Shown one piece after another: positions 1 through 6,785 of a stretch of 8,772 bases of DNA. Every line of letters starts with the position of its first letter. Position 1 is the first letter of the stretch. The DNA is taken from positions 1 through 8,772 of the forward strand of contig DVGY01000075.1 in assembly GCA_018712465.1 (NCBI GenBank), written 5' to 3'. The notes beneath the pieces were generated by a model. That model was not told the DNA's origin. It was given only the letters and a program-made list of their open reading frames with translations, and did no database searches. This DNA is from Candidatus Egerieicola pullicola (GTDB lineage: Bacteria; Bacillota; Clostridia; Oscillospirales; Ruminococcaceae). Made by a program: the position numbers and the translations under genes.

Positions 1-2522
1 CGGGGGTTGTCCAAACTGCCCTTGGGCAGATGCTGTTCCAGATAAAGCTGAACGCATTCCTCCGCCAACTGCTGCAACCGCTGGGGCGTCAAGTCCTCCT
101 TACTGCGGATCTGAGCCAACACCTTGCAGAGGATCTCATGAACCAGATTCCCCCGGGAAAGGGGATCGTAACCCACCTGCCGCCGGGGATAGAGTTTTAA
201 TCCCTGCTTGCAGAAAAACTGGAAGGGACAGCGGTAAAAATCCTCCACCCGGCTGGGGCTGAGAAAGGGATGAGCGCCGTAAAGCTGCTCCACCAACGGC
301 GGATCCAACTGCTGAGAAGCGGCCTGCCGCCCCTGGCGAATCTGTTGAAGCAGCCCAGCGTATTCTGTGCGGTGGGAGAAATAGTCCTCTAAGGTTTTTG
401 TGAACACATCGGATTGCTGCGCCGCTGCCAGCAAAGCGAATCCCGCTTCCTGGGATTGGCAAAGCCGGGCGGGATCCCGCTGAATCAGAGTTTCCTGTCT
501 GCATTGGGGAAACAAGGCGGAAAGCTCTTCCAACAGAGGGGATGGGGGAATGGGACTTCCCTGCAAATCCCCTTCCGGGAAGGAGAGAAACAGCTGCTGT
601 TCCCCGCCGGTTAAGGTCTGGTAGGCGTAAAACCGGCCCTCCTGAGTGCGGCGCAGCCGGTCACGGGCAATGGGGAGCTGGTATTGGGCTAACAGCTCCT
701 CCTCCCCTTCCCCAAACAAGGGACAGCCTGCAGGGGTCTGGGGAAACACCCCTTCTTCCACCCCCACAATCAGCAATACCTTTACCTGTTCCAGATGGAG
801 CTTGCCGCTTTGTCCCACGTTGACGCAGTCCAGGGCCTGAGGCACCGTCTCCAATCCGGTTTGCTCTGCCAACAGTTCCAACAGCTGCCAATACCGGGAA
901 AAACTCACCACCCGATCCCCCAGAATCTGGGCAATGTCGGTGCAGAGTTCTCCCAACGTCTCCCACATCCGGCGGTATTGAGCCGCCGCCGCCAAACTTT
1001 GGGCGGGCTGTTCCGTATCCTGTTCCAAAATCTGAAGGTACTCCTGGGTCACCTGCCGTACCTGAAGCCGGTCCAACAGATCCAACAATCCTTGGGTCAT
1101 CACCCGAGCAGAGCATTCCCCCAGCTTCCGGAAGGGAAGAACGGCATCCAGCAAAAACTTTCGCATCTCCTCCAACCGAGCCAGACGGGCCGTTTCTTCC
1201 TGCCGCTGCTGGGCATTCCGGGGACCGTCCAAGCCGTAGATGCTCAAGGTAAAGGGAGCGAAAAAGCCTTCCTCCCCCAACCCCCATAAGTACAGATAGT
1301 TTTCCAGTTCTCCCACCCGGCTTTCGTCAAAGGGAGTGAGGCCGCATTTCAGCAGTGCCGTAGCCTGCAAGGGAGAGAAGCTGCCCGCCGCCAAGGCGAA
1401 ACAGCACTGCACCAGCCGAAACAAGGGAGACCCAAGGGGGGACATGGGATCATCCAGGTAGTAGGGTACCTGGTACCGCTCCAAAGCCGATTGCAGTAGG
1501 GGACGGTAGGCTTCGCTGCCCATTACCACCGCCATATCCCGGTAACGGTATCCCTTTCGTGCCAGCTCCCGGATGCGGGCAGCCACAGCCTGAACTTCTT
1601 CCTGGCGGTTGGGAGCCCGCAGCAACTGGATTGCTTCGGCAGGCTGGTCATAGGCAGCGGGTTTGGGCGTATAGATCTGCTGTTCCAGGGCCTCCAACGC
1701 CGGAGGACGCACCCCGGTTGGCTGGGGGATTACCTCCTTAGCAGCCACCGGCACCCCCAATTTCCGAGCCAGAGCCCGGAGCTGATGATATAAAAGGTCG
1801 GAGAGGGCAAATAAGCTTTCCCGGCGGGGATCGGCCGGATCCAGGGTCAGAGTAACGGTGACCCGTTCCCCTTGCAGCAGCATCTGTTCCAGCAAAAGCA
1901 ATTTGTCCTGAGAAAGAAAGTCAAAGCCGTCTAAGAAAAACTGTCCTCCCGCAAAGAGACGGTGTTCCTGAACCAGCTTAGCCGCCTGAGCTACATCCTC
2001 CAAAGGATCGGTAAACCGGCGCAGCAGCAGTCCCTGGTAACCAGCGTACACTGCTGCCGTATCCAATAACTTGGAGCGCAGGGTGCCCTCCGGCAAGGCG
2101 TGGGCAAATTCCTCCAAAGCGGCGGGATCCATACCGGCGGACTTCAGCTGCTCTACCGTTTGAAGCATGGCCGGCGCCAAATGACTCCGAGACGCCGGGG
2201 AGGAATAAACGGTCAACAGCGGCCCTGCTTCCTCTAAGGCCAACTGCATCAGCAATAGTTTTTGCTTGGCATCGGCGGCCGGTCGTCCTTGGGGATGGTA
2301 GCGGGACACCAACCGGGAGGCCAGCCGGGAAAACCCGGTGACCTGAATTCGGGAGAACGCTTTGGCGCCCAAAGTGCGGTAACAGCGGCGCTCTCCCTCA
2401 AAGGTAGATTGATCCGGCAACAGCAGGTACACCGGCCGGTCCGAAGAGGGCAAAGCGACAAGCTGCTCCAGCACTCGCTGGGTTTTGCCGCTGTGGCTGC
2501 GGCCGAGGAGAAAGGTAAGCAT
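1..2522 (-). CDS. addB: AddB, ATP-dependent helicase/nuclease subunit B (C-terminus cut by window)
   Basis: AddB pairs with AddA in the AddAB enzyme, which unwinds and resects double-strand DNA ends for recombinational repair in Firmicutes. The frame is open from an ATG at 2520-2522 to the left edge: 840 codons of a protein usually about 1150 long. Residues 7-14 form a Walker A loop (GRSHSGKT). PDQSTF (36-41), the FSRLASR segment (about 64-70), FLDGFDFLS (about 196) and RAPNRQEE (about 303) follow the order seen in B. subtilis AddB. At the C-terminal side visible here, LSPSRVEDFYRCPF carries Cys765, expected to be the first of four Fe-S cluster cysteines. The nuclease motif and the other three cysteines must lie off the window, so activity cannot be judged. 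The start is set by AGGAGG (2528-2533) five bases upstream. It is transcribed in the same direction as spoIIR, 172 bases after it. I saw no convincing sigma-A promoter in that gap. addA would be expected downstream, outside the window. Confidence 0.93.
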   Translation of the reverse strand, partial: MLTFLLGRSHSGKTQRVLEQLVALPSSDRPVYLLLPDQSTFEGERRCYRTLGAKAFSRIQVTGFSRLASRLVSRYHPQGRPAADAKQKLLLMQLALEEAGPLLTVYSSPASRSHLAPAMLQTVEQLKSAGMDPAALEEFAHALPEGTLRSKLLDTAAVYAGYQGLLLRRFTDPLEDVAQAAKLVQEHRLFAGGQFFLDGFDFLSQDKLLLLEQMLLQGERVTVTLTLDPADPRRESLFALSDLLYHQLRALARKLGVPVAAKEVIPQPTGVRPPALEALEQQIYTPKPAAYDQPAEAIQLLRAPNRQEEVQAVAARIRELARKGYRYRDMAVVMGSEAYRPLLQSALERYQVPYYLDDPMSPLGSPLFRLVQCCFALAAGSFSPLQATALLKCGLTPFDESRVGELENYLYLWGLGEEGFFAPFTLSIYGLDGPRNAQQRQEETARLARLEEMRKFLLDAVLPFRKLGECSARVMTQGLLDLLDRLQVRQVTQEYLQILEQDTEQPAQSLAAAAQYRRMWETLGELCTDIAQILGDRVVSFSRYWQLLELLAEQTGLETVPQALDCVNVGQSGKLHLEQVKVLLIVGVEEGVFPQTPAGCPLFGEGEEELLAQYQLPIARDRLRRTQEGRFYAYQTLTGGEQQLFLSFPEGDLQGSPIPPSPLLEELSALFPQCRQETLIQRDPARLCQSQEAGFALLAAAQQSDVFTKTLEDYFSHRTEYAGLLQQIRQGRQAASQQLDPPLVEQLYGAHPFLSPSRVEDFYRCPFQFFCKQGLKLYPRRQVGYDPLSRGNLVHEILCKVLAQIRSKEDLTPQRLQQLAEECVQLYLEQHLPKGSLDNP

Positions 2523-2603
2523 AGAAACCTCCTGGGAAACAAAGAAAATTTAAATAAGAAACAAGTGCACGGACGGCTAAAATGTGGAACAAGCTCAAAG
2601 TCT

Positions 2604-2627
2604 AAAAAATCTTCCAAGGAAAGATTT
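2604..2627 (-). terminator. Possible weak AU-rich terminator between spoIIR and addB
   Basis: On the minus strand, bases 2627-2607 fold into a 9-bp stem (AAATCTTTC with GGAAGATTT, one G-T pair) around a 3-base loop. Six Ts follow, three of them inside the stem. The hairpin is AT-rich, so termination would be inefficient and some read-through into addB is likely. The rest of the 2523-2694 gap shows only the addB ribosome binding site (2528-2533). No clear -35/-10 pair for addB is visible there. Confidence 0.4.
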
Positions 2628-2694
2628 GACCGAAGGGAGAATCAGCCAAAATTCTTCCATCTTCAAAATTCATTCTTCCTTTCCCTACAGGAGA

Positions 2695-3303
2695 CTATCC
2701 TCCCGTTACCCAATTCCACAATGCCATCAGCCCGTCCAGCAGCGCAAACCGGATCTCGTAATCCTCTGGGTGAGTGAGCATATCCCTTTGCTGGGAGGTC
2801 ATGCCTTCATCCTGCACTGTGCTGCTGTCCAGACACACCGCTGGGTAGAGCACGCAAAACCAGTTGTGCCCGGCTCCTTCCCCCAGTTGGATTCGCACCG
2901 CCTGGTATTCTCCTGCCGGGAGGGTGTAGCCCTCATAGCTCACTGCCGGAAAAGAAAACTCTCCCACCTCTCCCGTCACCGGAACCAGGCTGCCCTGCCG
3001 GGCGGCGGTTTGTTTGGCAGTATCCAACATAGCAGGAAGCAGGGCTTGCGCTATCTCTTGGGCTTGCTCCCGGCTTTCTGCCTGAGCCAACTGCTGGCCG
3101 TACTGCTCCACCACGGCATCCCGCACCGCCAGTTTCACAGCCTGATCGGCGGGATCGTCCGACTGAGCCACAATGTGCAGCCGCAGTACGCTGTCTTCCA
3201 ATTCTGCCCGCTGCCGGCCCACCTGAGCTAAATCCCAAGCCGCCGCCGCAATCATGGCCACGATCAGTCCCACAGCCAAAGAAAAAAAGATCCGTTTTGC
3301 CAT
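2695..3303 (-). CDS. spoIIR: Stage II sporulation protein R (SpoIIR)
   Basis: SpoIIR is made in the forespore under sigma-F, exported to the intermembrane space, and triggers the SpoIIGA protease that processes pro-sigma-E in the mother cell. This 202-residue protein has a basic start and a hydrophobic export segment (about residues 5-22). It then carries the family hallmarks LRLHIVAQSDDP (40-51, followed by DQAVKLAVRDAV) and GHNWFCVLYPAVC (145-157), and ends with YEIRFALLDGL (182-192). Length is close to the B. subtilis protein (about 220). GAGGTGG (3308-3314) lies 4 bases before the ATG. It is the last gene of the Lrp-aminotransferase-ispE operon, 66 bases after ispE. That gap contains a small hairpin without a T-run (3346-3358) and a possible sigma-F promoter, listed separately. 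Forespore expression is known for the family; here it is inferred. Confidence 0.93.
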   Translation of the reverse strand: MAKRIFFSLAVGLIVAMIAAAAWDLAQVGRQRAELEDSVLRLHIVAQSDDPADQAVKLAVRDAVVEQYGQQLAQAESREQAQEIAQALLPAMLDTAKQTAARQGSLVPVTGEVGEFSFPAVSYEGYTLPAGEYQAVRIQLGEGAGHNWFCVLYPAVCLDSSTVQDEGMTSQQRDMLTHPEDYEIRFALLDGLMALWNWVTGG

Positions 3304-3313
3304 AAAGCCACCT

Positions 3314-3343
3314 CATTCTTCCCGATTTCGTAGGACAGTATGA
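3314..3343 (-). promoter_or_regulatory. Candidate sigma-F-type promoter for spoIIR
   Basis: On the minus strand TCATA (3343-3339) is followed after 15 bases by GGGAAGAATG (3323-3314). The second block fits the sigma-F -10 form GGNNANANTR at every fixed position; the first fits GYATA except for its first base. The position is a problem. The -10 overlaps the first base of the ribosome binding site, and transcription would start only a few bases before the ATG, giving a nearly leaderless message. The purine-rich Shine-Dalgarno area could also mimic the motif by chance. Confidence 0.3.
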
Positions 3344-3369
3344 GGCGGCCTCTGGCCGTTTATTCCATT

Positions 3370-4257
3370 TTATTCTTCTTCTGGGGGCAAAATCTCCACA
3401 CCCCGGCCCACCGGACGCACCGCTACGGCAAAGGGCAGATGGGAAAAGCCCTCCAACTGCTCCTGGGCCTCCTTCAAGGTGGGAAAAATACCGAACACCG
3501 CCGACCCGCTGCCGGTCATTCTGGCTCCTAAGGCCCCCGCTTTCAGCAGACGCTGACGGAGCAGCTCCACCTCCGGCACGCCGCACACCGGCTCCAAGGC
3601 GTTGACCAGATGAGCGGAAGCAGCCACCGGGTCGTTTTGCCGTACCCCTTCCAGCAGAGCATCAAAGGCTTCCCCGTAAGAAGGCTTTTCTTCCAGTCCA
3701 TCGTAGGCCAAAAAAGCTGCCTTGGTGGACACTCCGGCAATGGGTTTGGCGATCAAAAAGGCGCCGGCAGTGTAGTCCGGAAGAGGAGTGAGTTTTTCCC
3801 CGATGCCCTCCACCAGCTGAGTGCCGCCGGTGAGGCAGAAGGGGATGTCCGCTCCCAGCTTCACCCCGATTTGACACAGACGCTGCTGGGAAAGTCCCAG
3901 CTTTAACAGCTCGTTCAGCCCCGCCAGCACGGCGGCGCCGTCAGCGCTTCCTCCGGCCATGCCCGCCTCCATAGGCAGGTGTTTTTCCAGATGGAAAGTG
4001 AGCCCGGACTGGGGACGCCCCACTTCCTGGAGCAGCGCCCGGGCACATTTCAGCACCAGGTTGGTTTCATCAGCAGGAACCCGATTGTCGTCGCAGGTAA
4101 GCCGCATTCCTTGGCCCTCTTCGGTAATGGTAAGCAAGTCATACACTCCCACCGACTGCATCACCATTCGCAGGTCGTGGTAGCCCCGCTGATCCCGGCC
4201 CAGAATTTCCAGTCCCAGATTCAGTTTTCCATAGGCTTTGACGGTAATCTGGTTCAC
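3370..4257 (-). CDS. ispE: 4-(cytidine 5'-diphospho)-2-C-methyl-D-erythritol kinase (IspE)
   Basis: IspE is the cytosolic GHMP-family kinase that phosphorylates CDP-methylerythritol on its 2-hydroxyl in the MEP isoprenoid pathway. With a GTG start it has 295 residues. The N-terminal KAYGKLNLGLEILG (7-20) holds the conserved Lys11, RGYHDLRMVMQSVGVYD (24-40) the substrate region, and PMEAGMAGGSADGAA (95-109) the ATP-binding loop. GADIPFCLTGGT (135-146) has the expected catalytic Asp137, and ARMTGSGSAVFGIF (245-258) is the C-terminal GHMP motif. I chose GTG at 4255-4257 over the in-frame ATG at 4273-4275. AGGAGG sits 7 bases before the GTG but lies downstream of that ATG, and the GTG overlaps the aminotransferase stop as GTGA. 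This 4-base overlap implies translational coupling. The Met-start form would add six residues without family support. Confidence 0.95.
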   Translation of the reverse strand: MNQITVKAYGKLNLGLEILGRDQRGYHDLRMVMQSVGVYDLLTITEEGQGMRLTCDDNRVPADETNLVLKCARALLQEVGRPQSGLTFHLEKHLPMEAGMAGGSADGAAVLAGLNELLKLGLSQQRLCQIGVKLGADIPFCLTGGTQLVEGIGEKLTPLPDYTAGAFLIAKPIAGVSTKAAFLAYDGLEEKPSYGEAFDALLEGVRQNDPVAASAHLVNALEPVCGVPEVELLRQRLLKAGALGARMTGSGSAVFGIFPTLKEAQEQLEGFSHLPFAVAVRPVGRGVEILPPEEE

Positions 4258-5432
4258 GGCTGTCCCTCCTGACATTGCCGCACAAAGCGCTGGATACGCT
4301 TTAAGGCTTCTTTTAGGTAGTTGATGGAGTAAGAATAGGAAATCCGCACATGGCCCTCTCCGCTTTTTCCAAAGGCGTCTCCCGGCACCACCGCCACCCG
4401 CTCTTTTTGCAGCAGCGTTTCACAGAATTCCTCGCTGGTCATACCGGTGGAAGTAATGGAAGGAAACACATAAAAGGCCCCTTCCGGCTCAAAGCAGTCT
4501 AAGCCCATTTTGTTTAAGGCATCCACCAAAAACCGGCGGCGCAGGTTGTACTCCTCCCGCATTTCCGCCACGCTGGAACGGCAGTGTCTCAGCGCTTCCA
4601 CCGCCGCATACTGGCTCATGGTGGGGGCGCTCATAATGGCGTACTGGTGGATTTTCACCATCAGCTGCAAAATAGGAGCAGGTCCGGCAGCAAATCCCAG
4701 CCGCCAACCAGTCATGGCAAAGGACTTGGAAAAGCCGTTGATAACCACTGTCCGCTGGTCCATCCCCGGCAGAGAGGCGATGGACACGTGTTTGCCGGAA
4801 TAGGTCAGCTCGGAATAAATTTCATCGCTGAGCACCAGCAGGTCATGGCGCTGAATCACCGGAGCAATGGCTTCCAAGTGTTCCCGCTTCATCACTGCGC
4901 CGGTAGGGTTGTTGGGATAGGGCAGCACCAGCAGCTTGGTGCGGGGCGTAATCTTTTCCTCCAATTCTTCCGGAGTAAGCCGAAACTGGTTTTCCACCTT
5001 GGTTTCAATGGACACCGGGGTGCCTCCGGCCAGCTGGACAATGGGGTCATAGCAGACGAAACTGGGTTCCGGAATCAGCACCTCGTCCCCCGGCTTCACC
5101 AGTGCACGGACGCAGAGGTCGATGGCTTCACTGCCCCCTACCGACACTAAAATCTGGTTTTTGGGGCAGTATTCCACCCCCACTGAATCCTTTAAGTAGC
5201 GGGCAATTTCTTCTCTCAGTTCAGCCAAACCGGCATTGGCAGTGTACCAGGTTTTGCCCTTTTCCAAGGTGCGGATGGCTTCCTGACGAATGGCCCAGGG
5301 GGTTTTAAAATCCGGCTCCCCCACCCCCAAGCTGATGACGTGATCCATCTCCGCCGCAATGTCGAAAAACCGCCGGATGCCGCTGGGCTTTAACCCGTTT
5401 GCCACCGGGGAAAGATACTTCTGATAATCCAT
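4254..5432 (-). CDS. Pyridoxal-phosphate-dependent class I/II aminotransferase (AlaT-like)
   Basis: This 392-residue cytosolic enzyme is a fold-type I aminotransferase that uses PLP to move amino groups between amino acids and 2-oxo acids. Visible elements, in order: SLGVGEPDFKTP (34-45), TWYTANAGLAELR (61-73), the phosphate-loop segment VSVGGSEAID (96-105), PYPNNPTG (171-178) with Asn175, LSDEIYSELTY (201-211) with Asp203 and Tyr206, the Schiff-base Lys236 in NGFSKSFAMTGWRLG (232-246), and Arg363 in HVRISYS for the substrate carboxylate. Its start at 5430-5432 shares one base with the regulator's stop (TGATG), with GAGGGG just upstream; an in-frame TTG one codon earlier is less likely. The Lrp-plus-aminotransferase pair resembles B. 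subtilis alaR-alaT (YugG-YugH), so alanine is a reasonable substrate guess. Related family members use aspartate, aromatic or other amino acids, and sequence alone does not settle it. Confidence 0.9.
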   Translation of the reverse strand: MDYQKYLSPVANGLKPSGIRRFFDIAAEMDHVISLGVGEPDFKTPWAIRQEAIRTLEKGKTWYTANAGLAELREEIARYLKDSVGVEYCPKNQILVSVGGSEAIDLCVRALVKPGDEVLIPEPSFVCYDPIVQLAGGTPVSIETKVENQFRLTPEELEEKITPRTKLLVLPYPNNPTGAVMKREHLEAIAPVIQRHDLLVLSDEIYSELTYSGKHVSIASLPGMDQRTVVINGFSKSFAMTGWRLGFAAGPAPILQLMVKIHQYAIMSAPTMSQYAAVEALRHCRSSVAEMREEYNLRRRFLVDALNKMGLDCFEPEGAFYVFPSITSTGMTSEEFCETLLQKERVAVVPGDAFGKSGEGHVRISYSYSINYLKEALKRIQRFVRQCQEGQP

Positions 5433-5911
5433 CAAAACCCCTCACTTCGCTGGTCCGGCTCTTCCCGGTTCATAAGAAGGCCCCGCTCCTTGTAACGGCT
5501 GAGCAGAAAATGGGTTTTAGTGGAGAGCACCGAATCCAAGGTGCTGAGCCGGGTAGCCACAAACATGGCAATATCCTTAAAGTTGTGTCCCTTGACAATC
5601 ACCGCCAGGTCATACCCGCCGCTCATAAGGTACACCGAATCCACTTCGTCGAAATCCGCCACAATCTGAGCAATGGCGTCAAAGCCCATGTCTTTTTTGG
5701 GAGTGACCCGCAGATCAATGATAGCAGTGACCAGATCCTGGTCCACCTTTTCCTCGTCGATGATGGCTTGGTAGCCCCGGATGATTCCGGCCTGCTCGTA
5801 GTCCTCCATTTGCTGCTCCACCGCTTGGGGAGTAGTGTCCAGCATAGCCGCCAATTCCTCGGTGGTAAGACGGGCGTTTTGCTGCAGCAGGGAAAGCAAT
5901 TTGTCTTTCAT
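5432..5911 (-). CDS. Lrp/AsnC-family transcriptional regulator
   Basis: A cytoplasmic DNA-binding regulator of the feast/famine family, expected to form dimers and higher oligomers and to sense an amino acid. From the chosen start it has 159 residues. A winged helix-turn-helix occupies roughly residues 2-50 (LTTEELAAMLDTTPQAVEQQMEDYEQAGII), and a RAM ligand-binding domain roughly 60-140, with the glycine turn SGGYD at 97-101. The short C-terminal tail is charged. Two ATGs are possible. AAAGGA lies only 2 bases before the ATG at 5915-5917 but 8 bases before the ATG at 5909-5911, so I prefer the second; the other adds two residues. It is the first gene of the operon and is translationally coupled to the aminotransferase, so control of that enzyme, and autoregulation, are the natural inferences. 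An inverted repeat between its -35 and -10 could be an operator. Confidence 0.9.
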   Translation of the reverse strand: MKDKLLSLLQQNARLTTEELAAMLDTTPQAVEQQMEDYEQAGIIRGYQAIIDEEKVDQDLVTAIIDLRVTPKKDMGFDAIAQIVADFDEVDSVYLMSGGYDLAVIVKGHNFKDIAMFVATRLSTLDSVLSTKTHFLLSRYKERGLLMNREEPDQRSEGF

Positions 5912-5944
5912 TCCCATCGTCCTTTCTGCCGTTGTATTGGGCTT

Positions 5945-5973
5945 ATTATAACATTTTAGGGGATGTTTTTCAA
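5945..5973 (-). promoter_or_regulatory. Sigma-A promoter of the Lrp-aminotransferase-ispE-spoIIR operon
   Basis: On the minus strand TTGAAA (5973-5968) and TATAAT (5950-5945) are separated by exactly 17 bases, and a TG one base before the -10 adds an extended -10 element. This is the strongest promoter in the window. Predicted initiation near 5938 gives a leader of about 27 bases to the regulator's start. The promoter lies just downstream of the terminator of the preceding gene, so the operon should be transcribed independently. Confidence 0.85.
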
Positions 5974-5995
5974 TCAGCGGTACTCTCAGCCGCCC

Positions 5996-6034
5996 AAAAC
6001 AAAAGCGCCCTCCCGGCCAAAACCGAAACGGCGC
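5996..6034 (-). terminator. Rho-independent terminator after the zinc-ribbon gene
   Basis: On the minus strand GCGCC (6034-6030) pairs with GGCGC (6009-6005). A shorter inner CGG/CCG pairing lies between them, and the tail TTTTGTTTT (6004-5996) follows. It starts 13 bases after the stop codon of the zinc-ribbon gene and separates it from the operon promoter. Confidence 0.75.
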
Positions 6035-6047
6035 AAATTGATTTGTA

Positions 6048-6596
6048 TTAGAGATAAGCTAAAAAGTAGGAGGAGGCGCAGGTGCAGATAAAGACCACCC
6101 CAAGCACCGTGCTCACAATGCCCAGCACCAAACCGGCAATGGCAAGACCTCTGCCCCGCTGGTTATGCTTGGCGGAGGAAGAAAGGCCCAATGCCGAGAG
6201 GACTACCGCCACAATGCCTGTGATTCCCATCACATAGAAAAAGATGGACACAATCCCCACCACCAAACCAGCAACGCAAAGCCCGTTCATCCGCCGGGAA
6301 TCCGGAACGTACTGCATGGAATACTGGTACTGGTAAGCGGTTTGCTGCCCCATAGGCTCCCCGTTAAACACCGGCGGCTGCTGAGCAGCGGGATCGGGCT
6401 GTGCCGGATTGACCTGAGGTTGCGGCTGCTGAGCAGCAGGATCAGGCTGTGCCGGATTGGCTTGGAATTGCGGCTGTGCAGGCGACGGTTCAGAGGCAGG
6501 CGCAGCTGACTGGGCGGCTGGCTGAGTGGACTGGCCGCAATCCGGGCAAAACAGGGCGTCGTCCGGAATTTGGTGGCCGCAGTTTGGACAGAACAT
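6048..6596 (-). CDS. Zinc-ribbon membrane protein with DUF4190-like domain
   Basis: Function unknown. The 182-residue protein opens with a zinc ribbon, CPNC and CPDC (Cys3, Cys6, Cys17, Cys20), which should bind one zinc ion. A Pro/Gln/Ala-rich disordered linker (about 22-80) follows, holding two copies of a 16-residue repeat (43-74). Two hydrophobic segments (about 104-138 and 151-180) flank the basic loop SSSAKHNQRGRG. The pattern GLVVGIVSIF...GRGLAIAGLVLGIVS is typical of DUF4190 membrane proteins. The ribbon probably faces the cytoplasm. ATG at 6594-6596 is chosen because AAAGGGG lies 8 bases upstream and the CxxC motif starts at residue 3. Upstream in-frame starts add a tail with no ribosome binding site or family support. 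It has its own promoter and terminator and is divergent from the ribbon-helix-helix gene. Confidence 0.85.
   Translation of the reverse strand: MFCPNCGHQIPDDALFCPDCGQSTQPAAQSAAPASEPSPAQPQFQANPAQPDPAAQQPQPQVNPAQPDPAAQQPPVFNGEPMGQQTAYQYQYSMQYVPDSRRMNGLCVAGLVVGIVSIFFYVMGITGIVAVVLSALGLSSSAKHNQRGRGLAIAGLVLGIVSTVLGVVFICTCASSYFLAYL
6375..6470 (-). repeat. Two tandem 48-bp copies inside the zinc-ribbon gene
   Basis: Units 6375-6422 and 6423-6470 are adjacent, in frame, and share most bases, including CGGCTGCTGAGCAGC at the same offset on the plus strand. They encode QFQANPAQPDPAAQQP and QPQVNPAQPDPAAQQP. This is coding repeat expansion in a linker, likely to vary in copy number between strains. Confidence 0.85.
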
Positions 6597-6638
6597 AACA
6601 AATTCCCCTTTCTCAATGCAAAAACCTTTCTGTTTTCT

Positions 6639-6667
6639 AGTGTGCCATGAAGAAACGATTTTGTCAA
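6639..6667 (-). promoter_or_regulatory. Candidate promoter for the zinc-ribbon gene
   Basis: On the minus strand a perfect -35, TTGACA (6667-6662), is followed after 17 bases by CACACT (6644-6639), a poor -10 rescued in part by a TG one base upstream. The leader to the ATG at 6596 would be about 35 bases. The weak -10 suggests low or regulated output. Confidence 0.5.
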
Positions 6668-6688
6668 GGGAAGCCACGGAATATCTTT

Positions 6689-6719
6689 GAAAAACAAAGT
6701 CAAAACAGCCTTGTTTTTC
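6689..6719. repeat. Perfect 9-bp inverted repeat between divergent promoters
   Basis: GAAAAACAA (6689-6697) and TTGTTTTTC (6711-6719) are exact reverse complements separated by 13 bases. They lie between the -35 of the minus-strand zinc-ribbon promoter and the -10 region of the plus-strand ribbon-helix-helix promoter, where a dimeric or tetrameric repressor could affect both. The AT-rich composition lowers its significance, and a hairpin role is also possible. Confidence 0.4.
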
Positions 6720-6739
6720 TGGCTATTTCACACTATTTC

Positions 6740-6748
6740 TGTTATAAT
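6740..6748 (+). promoter_or_regulatory. Extended -10 promoter for the ribbon-helix-helix gene
   Basis: TGTTATAAT contains a perfect TATAAT (6743-6748) with TG one base upstream. No good -35 lies at 16-18 bases; the best-spaced hexamer, TGGCTA (6720-6725), matches three positions. It probably acts as an extended -10 promoter starting near 6755, with a leader of about 31 bases to the ATG at 6786. Confidence 0.65.
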
Positions 6749-6785
6749 TTGAATAGAGAATTCTTGCTTCCAAAGAAAGGAAAAA

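Noticed and set aside
661..1287. Minus-strand 208-codon open frame inside addB
   Set aside because: It lies in another frame of the addB coding strand, is rich in Gly/Arg/Pro as expected from a G+C-rich shadow, and the addB frame through this stretch is continuous and family-like.
2262..2777. Plus-strand 171-codon open frame crossing the addB start and the intergenic gap
   Set aside because: It is antisense to addB and the spoIIR end, has no ribosome binding site or recognisable domain, and its composition is low-information.
2584..3231. Plus-strand 215-codon open frame antisense to spoIIR
   Set aside because: The opposite strand encodes SpoIIR with clear family motifs; this frame shows no domain, signal or start context.
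5399..5959. Plus-strand 186-codon open frame antisense to the Lrp gene
   Set aside because: The minus strand carries a complete Lrp/AsnC protein with promoter and ribosome binding site; the plus frame is a His-rich mirror without support.
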